In this document: positions 1 through 7,467 of the stretch, in pieces
Position numbering within the stretch: position 1 is the stretch's first letter
How the letters are laid out: the number at the start of each line of letters is the position of its first letter
The notes under the pieces: generated by a model
Told to the model about the DNA's origin: nothing
Database searches by the model: none
What the model saw: only the letters and a program-made list of their open reading frames with translations
Made by a program: the position numbers and the translations under genes
From: 2-02-FULL-45-10 sp046590235
GTDB lineage: Bacteria > Patescibacteriota > Patescibacteriia > Magasanikbacterales > GWA2-37-8
Direction of reading: 5' to 3'
Assembly: GCA_046590235.1 (NCBI GenBank)
Contig: JBKJTY010000005.1
Span: 1-33,155, forward strand
DNA length: 33,155 nucleotides

Positions 1-90
1 GGTTTCGGCGTAACGAGTTTCTTCCTGTTCGGTTAAAGATAGCCGAGCTAAATCGGCCACTTTCTTGATTTCTTCACGGGTAATCGCCAT
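1..90 (-). CDS. gatC: Asp/Glu-tRNA(Asn/Gln) amidotransferase subunit C, N-terminal fragment
   Basis: Only the first 30 codons are inside the window. The protein begins MAITREEIKKVADLARLSLT, which matches the conserved N-terminal helix of GatC. GatC is the small scaffold subunit that holds GatA and GatB together in the amidotransferase that converts Glu-tRNA(Gln) or Asp-tRNA(Asn) to the amide form. The ATG lies at 88-90 and the gene runs off the left edge, so gatA and gatB may follow outside. It diverges from tsaE. The identification rests on this short but characteristic stretch. Confidence 0.85.
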   Translation of the reverse strand, partial: MAITREEIKKVADLARLSLTEQEETRYAET

Positions 91-116
91 AGCAAATAAC
101 AAAGACTAATGTGCTT

Positions 117-145
117 AGTATACTAAAGAATTGGTAAAGAAGCAA
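117..145 (-). promoter_or_regulatory. Candidate sigma70 promoter for gatC, in a divergent promoter region
   Basis: On the minus strand TTGCTT (140-145), a 17-bp spacer and TATACT (117-122) precede gatC by a short leader. The -10 sits in the palindrome AGTATACT (117-124), so a plus-strand TATACT (119-124) also exists. It is preceded at 17 bp by ATAACA (96-101) and could serve tsaE. Seen by pattern only. Confidence 0.5.
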
Positions 146-229
146 CTTTACAATAGGTCGAAATTATGGTACATACTACGGCATGGAAGGACCCATTTCG
201 GGCAGCCGAATGCACACTACTTTAAACCT

Positions 230-679
230 ATGACAATCAATATACCCGTCGTAAAAATTACCTCACACTCAGAAAACGAGACAAAGAAAATTGCCACGGC
301 TTTTGAAAAAACACTCGCCGGCGGTATGATTGTCTGCCTACACGGCGAACTTGGTGCTGGTAAAACCACATTTGTGAAAGGCCTAGCTGAAGCGCTCGGC
401 GTCAAAGAAACCATGACTTCGCCAACATTTACACTCATGAATGTCCACCCTGTCCCTAAGCATCCAAATATCAAAACATTGGTTCATATCGATACATATC
501 GCCTTAAAAACGGGCATGAACTTCTCGATATTGGGGTTGAAGATTACCTTGGACAACCGGGTGTTCTTACGCTTGTGGAATGGCCAGAAAAAATCGCCGA
601 TCTTTTAAGCGAAAAAAAAGTGACCAATGTTTCCATTGACCACTTAGACGAAACGTCTCGAAGTATTACGATTAAATAG
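230..679 (+). CDS. tsaE: tRNA threonylcarbamoyladenosine biosynthesis ATPase TsaE
   Basis: TsaE (YjeE) is the small P-loop ATPase that works with TsaB and TsaD to make t6A37 on ANN-decoding tRNAs in the cytoplasm. The 149-residue product has the P-loop GELGAGKTT at residues 39-47, the family motif SPTFTLMN (64-71), HIDTYR (86-91) and VEWPE (116-120), all in the expected order, and has the usual length. I chose the ATG at 230. The same frame is open from a TTG at 131, which would add 33 residues not expected in this family. The 3' end overlaps the convergent secreted-protein gene by 8 bp. tsaB and tsaD are not in the window. Confidence 0.95.
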   Translation: MTINIPVVKITSHSENETKKIATAFEKTLAGGMIVCLHGELGAGKTTFVKGLAEALGVKETMTSPTFTLMNVHPVPKHPNIKTLVHIDTYRLKNGHELLDIGVEDYLGQPGVLTLVEWPEKIADLLSEKKVTNVSIDHLDETSRSITIK

Positions 680-1091
680 CTGGACAGAGGGCAAGTGCAG
701 CATTTTGCTGTACTTCACATTCTTCGTTAGCTTTCACGCATTTTGCGGTAACGCTGGAAGATGAACAACCTTTAGCAATCTTGGCACAAAAGGTGTTTGC
801 CTTCTTGATGGCCTGCATGCAGGTTGCAGCTGGTACAGTGACTGCAGAACTCGATACCACAGCCTTAGGAGCCGCTGCTTTCTTAGTTATAGTAACCGTC
901 TTTGCAGCCGGTTTTTTTGTTGTAGCTGGTTTTTTAACCACAGCTTTCTTAGCTACAGCCGGTTTAGCAGCTGTCGCAGTTTTTGCGGTGGTATTAGTTG
1001 GATCAGTAGCAGCCTTAGCCGGTGCGAAGCTTGGAACCAAGCTCGAAAGGGCAAAAGTAGCGACTAATAGAAAAGATAACGTTTTTTGCAT
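672..1091 (-). CDS. Secreted Lys/Ala/Pro-rich protein with six-cysteine C-terminal domain
   Basis: I do not recognise a family. The 139-residue product has a signal peptide (hydrophobic core about residues 5-20, likely cleavage after AKA at 25-27). Residues 30-80 are low-complexity, rich in Ala, Lys, Pro and Thr with repeated KKP/AAKP units, like a histone-H1 tail or wall-spanning linker. The compact C-terminal part has six cysteines at about 91, 102, 109, 118, 125 and 136, an even number that fits disulfides. The likely place is outside the membrane, with the basic linker binding wall polymers or DNA; this is inference. A near-consensus promoter lies just upstream. No clear Shine-Dalgarno sequence precedes the ATG. 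The 3' end overlaps tsaE by 8 bp. Confidence 0.8.
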   Translation of the reverse strand: MQKTLSFLLVATFALSSLVPSFAPAKAATDPTNTTAKTATAAKPAVAKKAVVKKPATTKKPAAKTVTITKKAAAPKAVVSSSAVTVPAATCMQAIKKANTFCAKIAKGCSSSSVTAKCVKANEECEVQQNAALALCPAI

Positions 1092-1131
1092 AGGTTTATA
1101 TACTGATTAAACTGTAAAACACTATGTAAAC

Positions 1132-1160
1132 AGTATACACCAAAGCAGGTTTTTTGTCAA
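1132..1160 (-). promoter_or_regulatory. Strong sigma70 promoter of the six-cysteine secreted protein
   Basis: On the minus strand TTGACA (1155-1160), exactly 17 bp and TATACT (1132-1137). The leader would be about 35 nt to the ATG at 1091. The -35 is perfect and the -10 is 5/6 of consensus, which predicts high expression. The sequence TTTGGTGTATACT, covering the end of the spacer and the -10, recurs upstream of the giant secreted protein at 31215-31227. Confidence 0.8.
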
Positions 1161-1187
1161 GGTATAAATGGGCTATTTAGGCTAAGA

Positions 1188-2432
1188 TTAGCCATTACTA
1201 TGGGGAGATTTCTTGATACCCAAGTAGTTTTTTCCACGCAGTACAGGAGGAAGATAATCCTGATCAACCGGACCATCAAAATCAGGGTTATACTTATAGT
1301 TTTTTCCATAGCCAACCTCTTTCATAAACTTAGTGGGAGCATTGCGTAAATGGAGAGGAACTCCCAAGTGTGAAGTGGCTTTCGCGTCCTCAGCGGCAGC
1401 TTGGTAGCCGGTATAGAGTAGATTAGATTTGGCCGACTTAGCACAATAGACCACGGCTTGTGCCAAGTGGACAGAACACTCTGGCATACCGATTTTGTGG
1501 CAAGCATCATAGGCGGCGTTAGCCTGGATAAGCGCCTCGCTATTAGCCATACCGATATCTTCACTGGCAAAACGAAGAACTCGACGGGCGACATAAAGTG
1601 GATCGGCTCCCCCTTCAAGCATTCGGGCAAGCCAATAGAGCGCAGCGTTTGGATCCGAACCGCGCATAGATTTATGGAGGGCCGAAATAAGATTGTAAAA
1701 CTCTTCACCTGTTTTATCAAAAATAAGGTGGGTGCGTTGAAGTGCTTCTTTGATATCTTCCTTGATAATAATTGTTTTACCACTGACCGTTTGCTTAGCT
1801 TTAACTGCCAACTCCAAACCGTTAAGAGCGACACGCGCATCACCACCAGCTAATTCTGCCAACAGCTCTAACACCTCATCGGTCACAGCGACCTTAATAT
1901 TGCCCAAGCCTCGTTCCTTATCCTTTAAAGCCCGCTTCAATACAGCCACGATATCTTTCGCCTCCAAATGGTGCAAAATAAAAACTCTTGAGCGAGACAA
2001 GAGAGCGCCATTAATTTCAAACGAGGGATTTTCAGTCGTTGCACCAATAAGCGAAATAACACCCTGCTCCACAAAGGGCAGGAGCGCATCTTGCTGGGCT
2101 TTGTTCCAACGATGGATTTCATCAATAAACAAAACAGTGCGCTTGCCAGATTCAAGAAGTTCTTTAGCTTCAGCGACTGTTTTACGTAATTCGTCCTTAC
2201 CACTCGAAACACCTGAGAGCGTTACAAAGCGTGCTTTAGTCTGCTCAGCAATAATATGTGCCAACGTAGTCTTACCAACACCAGGCGGACCCCAAAAAAT
2301 GATTGAGGACAATTCGTCACGCTCAATCAATTTACGAAGCAGTTTCCCCTCCCCAACTACGTCGGCCTGACCAAAAAAGTCATCAAAACTTTTCGGGCGC
2401 ATGCGTTCAGCGAGTGGAGCATTACTAGACAT
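1188..2432 (-). CDS. rarA: Replication-associated recombination protein A (AAA+ ATPase)
   Basis: RarA/MgsA (WRNIP1 family) is a clamp-loader-like AAA+ ATPase that acts at stalled forks and single-strand gaps. From the ATG at 2432 the product is 414 residues, normal for the family. The N-terminus has the family's LAERMRP and FDDFFGQ elements, then Walker A GPPGVGKTT (48-56), Walker B/DEIH FIDEIH (about 102-107), sensor-1 GATTENPS, and the C-terminal tetramerisation region (KSMRGSDPNAALYWLARML). A TTG three codons upstream (2441) is an alternative start. The start overlaps the end of the PLD gene by 8 bp, so it is the last gene of the operon read from about 5.5 kb. No clear terminator follows. 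Confidence 0.97.
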   Translation of the reverse strand: MSSNAPLAERMRPKSFDDFFGQADVVGEGKLLRKLIERDELSSIIFWGPPGVGKTTLAHIIAEQTKARFVTLSGVSSGKDELRKTVAEAKELLESGKRTVLFIDEIHRWNKAQQDALLPFVEQGVISLIGATTENPSFEINGALLSRSRVFILHHLEAKDIVAVLKRALKDKERGLGNIKVAVTDEVLELLAELAGGDARVALNGLELAVKAKQTVSGKTIIIKEDIKEALQRTHLIFDKTGEEFYNLISALHKSMRGSDPNAALYWLARMLEGGADPLYVARRVLRFASEDIGMANSEALIQANAAYDACHKIGMPECSVHLAQAVVYCAKSAKSNLLYTGYQAAAEDAKATSHLGVPLHLRNAPTKFMKEVGYGKNYKYNPDFDGPVDQDYLPPVLRGKNYLGIKKSPHSNG

Positions 2433-3531
2433 ATGGATCAAACAAGTGTGAGAACCATTCTTTCAACCGTTCACGGAGACTTGGTTTATGCAGATCTTCC
2501 GCTTTCAGCGGCTCGGAAATTTTGAGGTAATTATCAAAAAAGGTATTTAAATCAGCCACCATCTCTTGATCATTAAACGCAACGCCACTTTCCTCATCTA
2601 GATGAAAACTACGATTAGTAACGTTAAAGCTCCCCACCACGCCAACTTTATCATCTACCGTAATTGCTTTGCCGTGATTCATTTTCGGCAAAATATAAAC
2701 ATTAGCACCCGCTTTAAGTGTGAGGCGGAAATAAGCACGGGTGATAATTTCCATGATTTTGAAATCAGTTCGAAGTGGCAAAAAAATATTAACCTTCACA
2801 CCACGCTTACGGGCAATCGCCACAGCTTCCAAGAATTTTTTATCTGGCGTGTAATACGGCGTCAAAAAGTTCACACTTTCTTTAGCCATTTCAAGTGCGG
2901 TTATAAATAATTTACGTGAAGGTTTGTAACGATTGTACTTTGGTGAATGGACAATAAAATTAAGTTTGTCTTTTAATTCATGCCAGACTCCCCGATCCTC
3001 AGGTTTCAAAAGGTGTTTTACAGCTTTATGCTTACCACCTGAAGAAATATAACTTTTTGCAAAACCGCGCAGCAATGGTCGAGGAACAAATCCAGCAATT
3101 TTTAAATAAATATCATCCCAGGTGCGATATTCAGCCTTCACATTCACACCACCCAAAAATGCAATATTTTCATCAACAATTAAAACTTTACGATGGTTAC
3201 GAAACCATAAACGAGAAAACCATCGTGCTAACTGTAGTTGAGGAAAGAAACGGTTATAAAACTTCACATCAACACCGGCTTTTTCCAAACGATCAACGGC
3301 TTTATTGGACATGGAAAAACTACCAAAGGCATCAAAAATAACCTTTACCTGCACGCCATTACTAGCTTTGTCGCACAAAACCTTAACAAACTTATCACCC
3401 ACCGAATCATCTACAAACGTAAAAACCTCCCAATAAATGGATTTGGTCGCGGAAAATAAAGCCTGGTACATTGCATCCCAGGCTTCGTGTGTAGTGGCGT
3501 AAAACTTGTAGCTATACGGCTTTACTTCCAT
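2425..3531 (-). CDS. Phospholipase D-family protein, cardiolipin synthase-like
   Basis: The 368-residue product has two HKD motifs: HRKVLIVD with H113, K115, D120 and HGKAITVD with H286, K288, D293. Each is followed by a conserved G-G/S-x-N element (GGVNVK, GSFNVT). This is the bacterial cardiolipin synthase arrangement: two half-sites form one active site that transfers a phosphatidyl group between phosphatidylglycerols. It lacks the N-terminal transmembrane helices of ClsA, so ClsB/ClsC-like enzymes are the closest match; a different PLD-type transferase is possible. It begins inside the 3' end of the tail-anchored GGDEF-like gene (10 bp overlap) and ends inside rarA, so the three are probably co-transcribed. 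Confidence 0.88.
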   Translation of the reverse strand: MEVKPYSYKFYATTHEAWDAMYQALFSATKSIYWEVFTFVDDSVGDKFVKVLCDKASNGVQVKVIFDAFGSFSMSNKAVDRLEKAGVDVKFYNRFFPQLQLARWFSRLWFRNHRKVLIVDENIAFLGGVNVKAEYRTWDDIYLKIAGFVPRPLLRGFAKSYISSGGKHKAVKHLLKPEDRGVWHELKDKLNFIVHSPKYNRYKPSRKLFITALEMAKESVNFLTPYYTPDKKFLEAVAIARKRGVKVNIFLPLRTDFKIMEIITRAYFRLTLKAGANVYILPKMNHGKAITVDDKVGVVGSFNVTNRSFHLDEESGVAFNDQEMVADLNTFFDNYLKISEPLKAEDLHKPSLRERLKEWFSHLFDPYV

Positions 3532-5462
3532 ATAAAGAAAGCGAGTAAAAAGACCAAGGCGGCTCCGTAGAGGAACATACGGCTTCCTTCCTTCGTTACT
3601 GAAATCCTATCATGGTCTATGGTCAGTGGCAACTCCTCTTCTTTTGTCATTAAATAAAAGAAACCATCTTCCTCACGGATCACAAAACCCTTCTTAATAA
3701 GGTCAAATAAACCAGTTAACGAAGCTGAATCGCTTTCAAGCGCAACATTACCACGCTTGCGATTCGCCATCACTCCTTCAATCTTTTTAGCAATAGTAAT
3801 AGCCTGCTCAGCTTCTTTCAGAGCTAGGGCGTGGAACTCGTACAACTGCTCTTCAGAATCTTTATCTGTACGATCAAGCGGTAGACGCTCTGCTTTAGCT
3901 TCAGCTACACGAGTACCGGTTGCTTCCTGTAGTCCAAATAAAAATTCTTTAGTCACGAGCGAAGAAGGAAACGCGAGTGTTACTTCGTCACCACCTACGA
4001 GGAGTGGCACACTTTTACCAGCATACTCTCCGGACATTTTTTCTTTACAGTATTCCTGTATGCGCTCACGGACAATCCGAAGTTCAATTGTTTTTGAATC
4101 GCCGGCAACAGCCATAATTTCCCGAAGTTGCTTGGCCTTATCTTTTTCATTGGTATGTTCAATTTTCTGCATTGCCCGTTCATATTCATGGAACAAATCA
4201 ACGCCAACATCAAGTACATCAAGAGAAATATACGTACACTGTGGAATCTTTAAAGCTTCACGATGAAAGACTGCCGGTGAAGTGCAATGAAAATCCTTTT
4301 GATCACGTTGTAAAATAGCGCTAGCATTCTCTCGAACTTCTCTTTCATGCGCAAATACATTACTCCGCATATCATTGGCAACAACACCCTCTTCTTGCAC
4401 TATTGCACGCACATCATAGCCTACAGCAGCATCCTCACCTGTTATTTCACCATGTGTATATGGTTTTAATGTATCAAGAAGATTAAGCAGCTTTTTATAT
4501 TGTTTCAATAATTCAATTGCTTTACGATCCTTCTCAGATTTTGGCGCAAGCGTTTCTTTACGTAATGCCTGGACTATCGGACGATTCATGGCATACGTTT
4601 TTGTCACAGCATCATGACTAAAAATAATTTCACCACCAATTGAACCATACGCTAAAAGTTGTTCACGGATACGCCTTGTTTCATCCACTGCCTCAAGCAT
4701 ACCTTCGGCACTAAACTGTACACCATACACACCTTCATGTGCCAAAGTTTGAGCTTGTCTAGATGCTGCCAAACCTTCGATTACGGCCATTTCTACACTT
4801 TCATATCCATTATCACCAACTCTACTGGTACCATAGGAAACATGAAACGCTCTGTTATCCATCTGTTTTTCAAAAGCCTCAATTTCATGTAAAGAAACTA
4901 CCTCTTCTTTTGATTTGTTACTAACCAGTTTATCTTTGAGTTCACGTAATTGCTTACGAACATACAAATCCATTTCCGCCTGAACCGTCTGACAAATCAT
5001 ATCAAACATATCTTCTGTCGCATTTTGCTCTACACGAAAAATACTTGTCTTATAATCTTGCCTAAGTGTATCAAAACCATACGCTTCCATAACTCGGCGT
5101 AAAACAATTTTTTGATGATCAAGAATGGTATCAGTACCTTGTTGACCAAAAATTTTATCGTTAAGATTTTTTACAGAATAAAAATCATCAGGAACAATAA
5201 AAGTGACGAGCTTGTCCCCATCTTCTAATTTTGAAAATAACGAATTCCAACCACGCCCTTCAATGATAGCGGCTGTCTTTTTTCGAAATGACGGCTCGAG
5301 CGGCTTGTCACCTTCAAGAATGGCAATCATATTTGCCACTTCCATATGACGTTTTTGTCTATTAATGGACGGTTCCAACTCAAGACGCCTCTCGGAATGT
5401 TCGAGAGTTTCTACTGAAGATGCGTCGAAGACTTCTTGCGATGAGTGAAATTTTTCTAACAT
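3522..5462 (-). CDS. Tail-anchored protein with two GGDEF-like (nucleotidyl cyclase-fold) regions
   Basis: The family is not recognised by name. The 646-residue product has no signal peptide, but residues about 629-645 form a single C-terminal transmembrane helix, so the bulk should face the cytoplasm. Residues 411-520 read like a GGDEF/palm domain: YISLDVLDVGVDLF (411-424, cf. the metal-binding LDIDxFK strand), AGDSKTIELRIV (453-464, cf. GHxxGDxxLxxV), then VGGDEVTLAFP (489-499, cf. YGGDEFxxLLP). A second, more degraded copy lies at residues about 85-160: KNLNDKIFGQQGTD (98-111) matches KxxNDxxGxxxGD, but the GGDEF position reads VEQNA. Long charged helices link them. Diguanylate cyclase activity is not shown. 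A role in sensing or signalling at the membrane is inference. It is first in the operon with the PLD protein and rarA. Confidence 0.72.
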   Translation of the reverse strand: MLEKFHSSQEVFDASSVETLEHSERRLELEPSINRQKRHMEVANMIAILEGDKPLEPSFRKKTAAIIEGRGWNSLFSKLEDGDKLVTFIVPDDFYSVKNLNDKIFGQQGTDTILDHQKIVLRRVMEAYGFDTLRQDYKTSIFRVEQNATEDMFDMICQTVQAEMDLYVRKQLRELKDKLVSNKSKEEVVSLHEIEAFEKQMDNRAFHVSYGTSRVGDNGYESVEMAVIEGLAASRQAQTLAHEGVYGVQFSAEGMLEAVDETRRIREQLLAYGSIGGEIIFSHDAVTKTYAMNRPIVQALRKETLAPKSEKDRKAIELLKQYKKLLNLLDTLKPYTHGEITGEDAAVGYDVRAIVQEEGVVANDMRSNVFAHEREVRENASAILQRDQKDFHCTSPAVFHREALKIPQCTYISLDVLDVGVDLFHEYERAMQKIEHTNEKDKAKQLREIMAVAGDSKTIELRIVRERIQEYCKEKMSGEYAGKSVPLLVGGDEVTLAFPSSLVTKEFLFGLQEATGTRVAEAKAERLPLDRTDKDSEEQLYEFHALALKEAEQAITIAKKIEGVMANRKRGNVALESDSASLTGLFDLIKKGFVIREEDGFFYLMTKEEELPLTIDHDRISVTKEGSRMFLYGAALVFLLAFFIWK

Positions 5463-5479
5463 AGATTTACTATATCAGT

Positions 5480-5508
5480 ATTATCTCATTTTTCCACCGT
5501 AAGGTAAA
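5480..5508 (-). promoter_or_regulatory. Candidate promoter for the GGDEF-like/PLD/rarA operon
   Basis: Minus strand TTTACC (5503-5508), 17-bp spacer, GATAAT (5480-5485), with a TG one base before the -10 (extended -10). The leader to the ATG at 5462 would be about 10 nt. Pattern match only. Confidence 0.45.
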
Positions 5509-5512
5509 GGAA

Positions 5513-5869
5513 TCAAGTCCATTTTCTTTTAAACACCACTTCATCACCCTCTTCCCAGATAGCAACGATAAATAACAAACTACCGACAATCACTTGGTTA
5601 GCCATTTCAAAGATATCAGCCTCGTAATTAAGTGCGAACGGTGAAAGAATGAGCCAGCCCGCTAAAATAATATGCAACCAATTTACCCACGTTCCATTTT
5701 CGTGTTTTACGCCAGCCTGCACAATCGTCGATGCAATTAGAAAAAAGCCGACAATGAGACAGTTAGCCAAGGCTGCAGCGCTACTAAAACTAAAAATCAT
5801 CGGCACCGCTAGTAACCAAGCACCGAGGATAATCGTCAATGTATGTGCCATACGAATGTTTTGATTCAT
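5513..5869 (-). CDS. SPW-repeat small membrane protein
   Basis: The 118-residue product is almost entirely four hydrophobic helices arranged as two repeats. Each repeat has a GAW/GWL-x-L-x-P-F-like motif (GAWLLAVPMIFSF and AGWLILSPFALNY) followed by N-x-x-I/L-VG. This is the pattern of the SPW-repeat family (Pfam SPW), inner-membrane proteins of unknown function. I chose the ATG at 5869 over an upstream TTG because a near-perfect Shine-Dalgarno, AGGAGGTG at 5877-5884, sits 7 nt before it. A TATAAT on the minus strand at 5910-5915 is a plausible -10, but its -35 is poor. The gene ends about 50 bp before the GGDEF-like operon. Confidence 0.85.
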   Translation of the reverse strand: MNQNIRMAHTLTIILGAWLLAVPMIFSFSSAAALANCLIVGFFLIASTIVQAGVKHENGTWVNWLHIILAGWLILSPFALNYEADIFEMANQVIVGSLLFIVAIWEEGDEVVFKRKWT

Positions 5870-6033
5870 AATCAATCACCTCCTATTCTCTGTTAAAGCA
5901 GAAGAAACCATTATATGTTTGACGTTCCTGCACCAAATAGGGTTACTAAAACGTATATAATAATGAGCAAGACGTAATAATAACCGCTAACCAGCGTCGA
6001 TTATAATTAACAGCGAAAACTAATAAATTTATT

Positions 6034-6222
6034 ATGCTTTCTTTTACCGATGAAACAACTAACCGCGGTCTCGCTTCCGCCGACCAGGAAACTCGTCGCC
6101 GCGTAGCCAGAGCCGGAGGCAGCGCCCCGCACCCAAGAGGTCGTGGCATGCAGAATGTCGATCCAGAGCGTCGTCGCCAAATTGCCAGCTTAGGCGGCAA
6201 GGCACGGCACGCTAAGGGTTGA
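6034..6222 (+). CDS. Small KGG-repeat (stress-induced, GsiB/YciG-like) protein
   Basis: The 62-residue, arginine-rich, hydrophilic product contains two copies of a unit of the form D-x-E-x-RR-x-A-x-x-GG: ASADQETRRRVARAGG followed by NVDPERRRQIASLGGKA. This resembles the KGG motif of general stress and desiccation proteins, which are mostly disordered. The DNA is GC-rich compared with neighbours. A perfect terminator follows directly, and TATAAT lies at 6002-6007 without a good -35. No Shine-Dalgarno is visible. The opposite-strand reading frame over the same bases lacks any family signature, so I take this strand as coding. Confidence 0.75.
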   Translation: MLSFTDETTNRGLASADQETRRRVARAGGSAPHPRGRGMQNVDPERRRQIASLGGKARHAKG

Positions 6223-6223
6223 G

Positions 6224-6258
6224 AAAAAAATAACACCTGATGAGGGTGTTATTTTTTT
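6224..6258. terminator. Bidirectional intrinsic terminator
   Basis: A perfect 14-bp stem (6224-6237 with 6245-6258, GC core TAACACC/GGTGTTA) has a 7-nt loop and is flanked by seven A on one side and seven T on the other. It ends the KGG gene on the plus strand and, read in reverse, the MFS cluster on the minus strand. Confidence 0.9.
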
Positions 6259-6295
6259 ATTAACAAAATAAATGAAAGTGATTAGACTTTGATTC

Positions 6296-7450
6296 TTATC
6301 TAGAGACTACAAAAAGTCTATTCCGAGTAAGACGCATAACACATATTGAAACTAACCTCAGAACAATAAGAATTACAACCGCTAAAACAAAACTTTTATT
6401 GAGGGCAAAACCCGTAAGCGGGTTTAAAAGCGCCCAAACACCCAGAGTTACCATATTACATAATGACAAACAAATAGTTTTAATTTTTTCCGGAGCATTA
6501 TTTAAAATCCATGCTCGAAAAATACCGCGAAAAATATTTTCAGCAAAATAAAAAACACATAGACTTAAGACAACAGCCCAAACTGAACCAAAAAACAACA
6601 AAAATAAACCACCTGTCTGGAGCAAAAAAATAAAACTCATTGCCTGAAAAGTTCCAAATTTTTTTTCAACCGTATCGGCAATTAGCGAACCCCCGATAGA
6701 AGAGGCTTTGGCCAGTGCATACACTAACCCAAATACACCAAGTGAAATGCCAGTTACTATTAAAGCCTTTTGATAAACAATTTCTGACCGAAAAGTAATA
6801 ACAGAAACAGCACTTACCATTATAACCAAAAAAATAAGTTTATAGCTCCGCACATACGAAATTAATTGCACAATACCTTGTTGAGCAGTAGAAACTGTGC
6901 CGCCAGGTATTTTTCCATGAATACGCACCAAGAAAATAAAGAGTGAAGCGATGGCTAAAATGAGTGCGGCAGCAAAAAAATTAAATGTAACATTAAAAAA
7001 TAAAATAAACAGACTGGAACAAAGCGTGCCGACAATAGTGCCAGCCTCGTCATATATATGCATTTTACTTAACCACTTAGTAAAACTACCATGCTTTGCG
7101 CTCCACAAATCGTGCAACAAACTCTCCTCAGTACCCGACATGAAAGCCAAGCCAATGTTGTGCAACACCGTAAAGAGTATAAACATACCAACACTCGAAC
7201 TAACCGCAAGTGCCAGGATAGAAGTCATGAGACAAAGCAATCCGGCAATAAGTACAAACTTTTTACTATAAAAATCAGAAATATACGAACTTAACGGATC
7301 AAACGCCAAATGAACCACCTGACTTAATCCAAAAAGCCAACCGATCTGGGTAAAATTAAGGCCTTGTTGATTTTGCCAAGCAGCAATAACAGGAAAAACC
7401 ATGCCGAGCGCAAGGTGTTGAAAAAAGACGGAAGAATAAAAATATTTCAT
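6296..7450 (-). CDS. Major facilitator superfamily transporter
   Basis: The 384-residue product is built of about 11-12 hydrophobic helices with the MFS organisation. Helix 1 carries FFQHLALGMVFPVIAAWQ, and the loop after helix 2 has DPLSSYISDFYSKK, a variant of the MFS motif A (G-x-x-x-D-R-x-G-R-R/K). The substrate cannot be read from sequence. It is the last gene of a minus-strand cluster, 17 bp after the zincin-like gene. This suggests export of a product, or import of a substrate, of the dioxygenase/zincin-like pair; that link is inference. The gene ends at the bidirectional terminator near 6240. Confidence 0.88.
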   Translation of the reverse strand: MKYFYSSVFFQHLALGMVFPVIAAWQNQQGLNFTQIGWLFGLSQVVHLAFDPLSSYISDFYSKKFVLIAGLLCLMTSILALAVSSSVGMFILFTVLHNIGLAFMSGTEESLLHDLWSAKHGSFTKWLSKMHIYDEAGTIVGTLCSSLFILFFNVTFNFFAAALILAIASLFIFLVRIHGKIPGGTVSTAQQGIVQLISYVRSYKLIFLVIMVSAVSVITFRSEIVYQKALIVTGISLGVFGLVYALAKASSIGGSLIADTVEKKFGTFQAMSFIFLLQTGGLFLLFFGSVWAVVLSLCVFYFAENIFRGIFRAWILNNAPEKIKTICLSLCNMVTLGVWALLNPLTGFALNKSFVLAVVILIVLRLVSICVMRLTRNRLFVVSR

Positions 7451-7467
7451 GTGAGATAAAAATCAAC

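Noticed and set aside
131..679. TsaE starting at TTG 131
   Set aside because: It adds 33 residues not found in the family; the ATG at 230 gives the normal length. Kept as a finding because of the RHGRT motif.
781..1110. 109-codon plus-strand frame opposite the six-cysteine protein
   Set aside because: It is the mirror of a repetitive Ala/Lys coding region and has no start signals; the minus frame has a signal peptide and a strong promoter.
5946..6236. 96-codon minus-strand frame over the KGG gene
   Set aside because: It runs through the terminator hairpin and has no family pattern; the plus frame has two clear KGG-like repeats.
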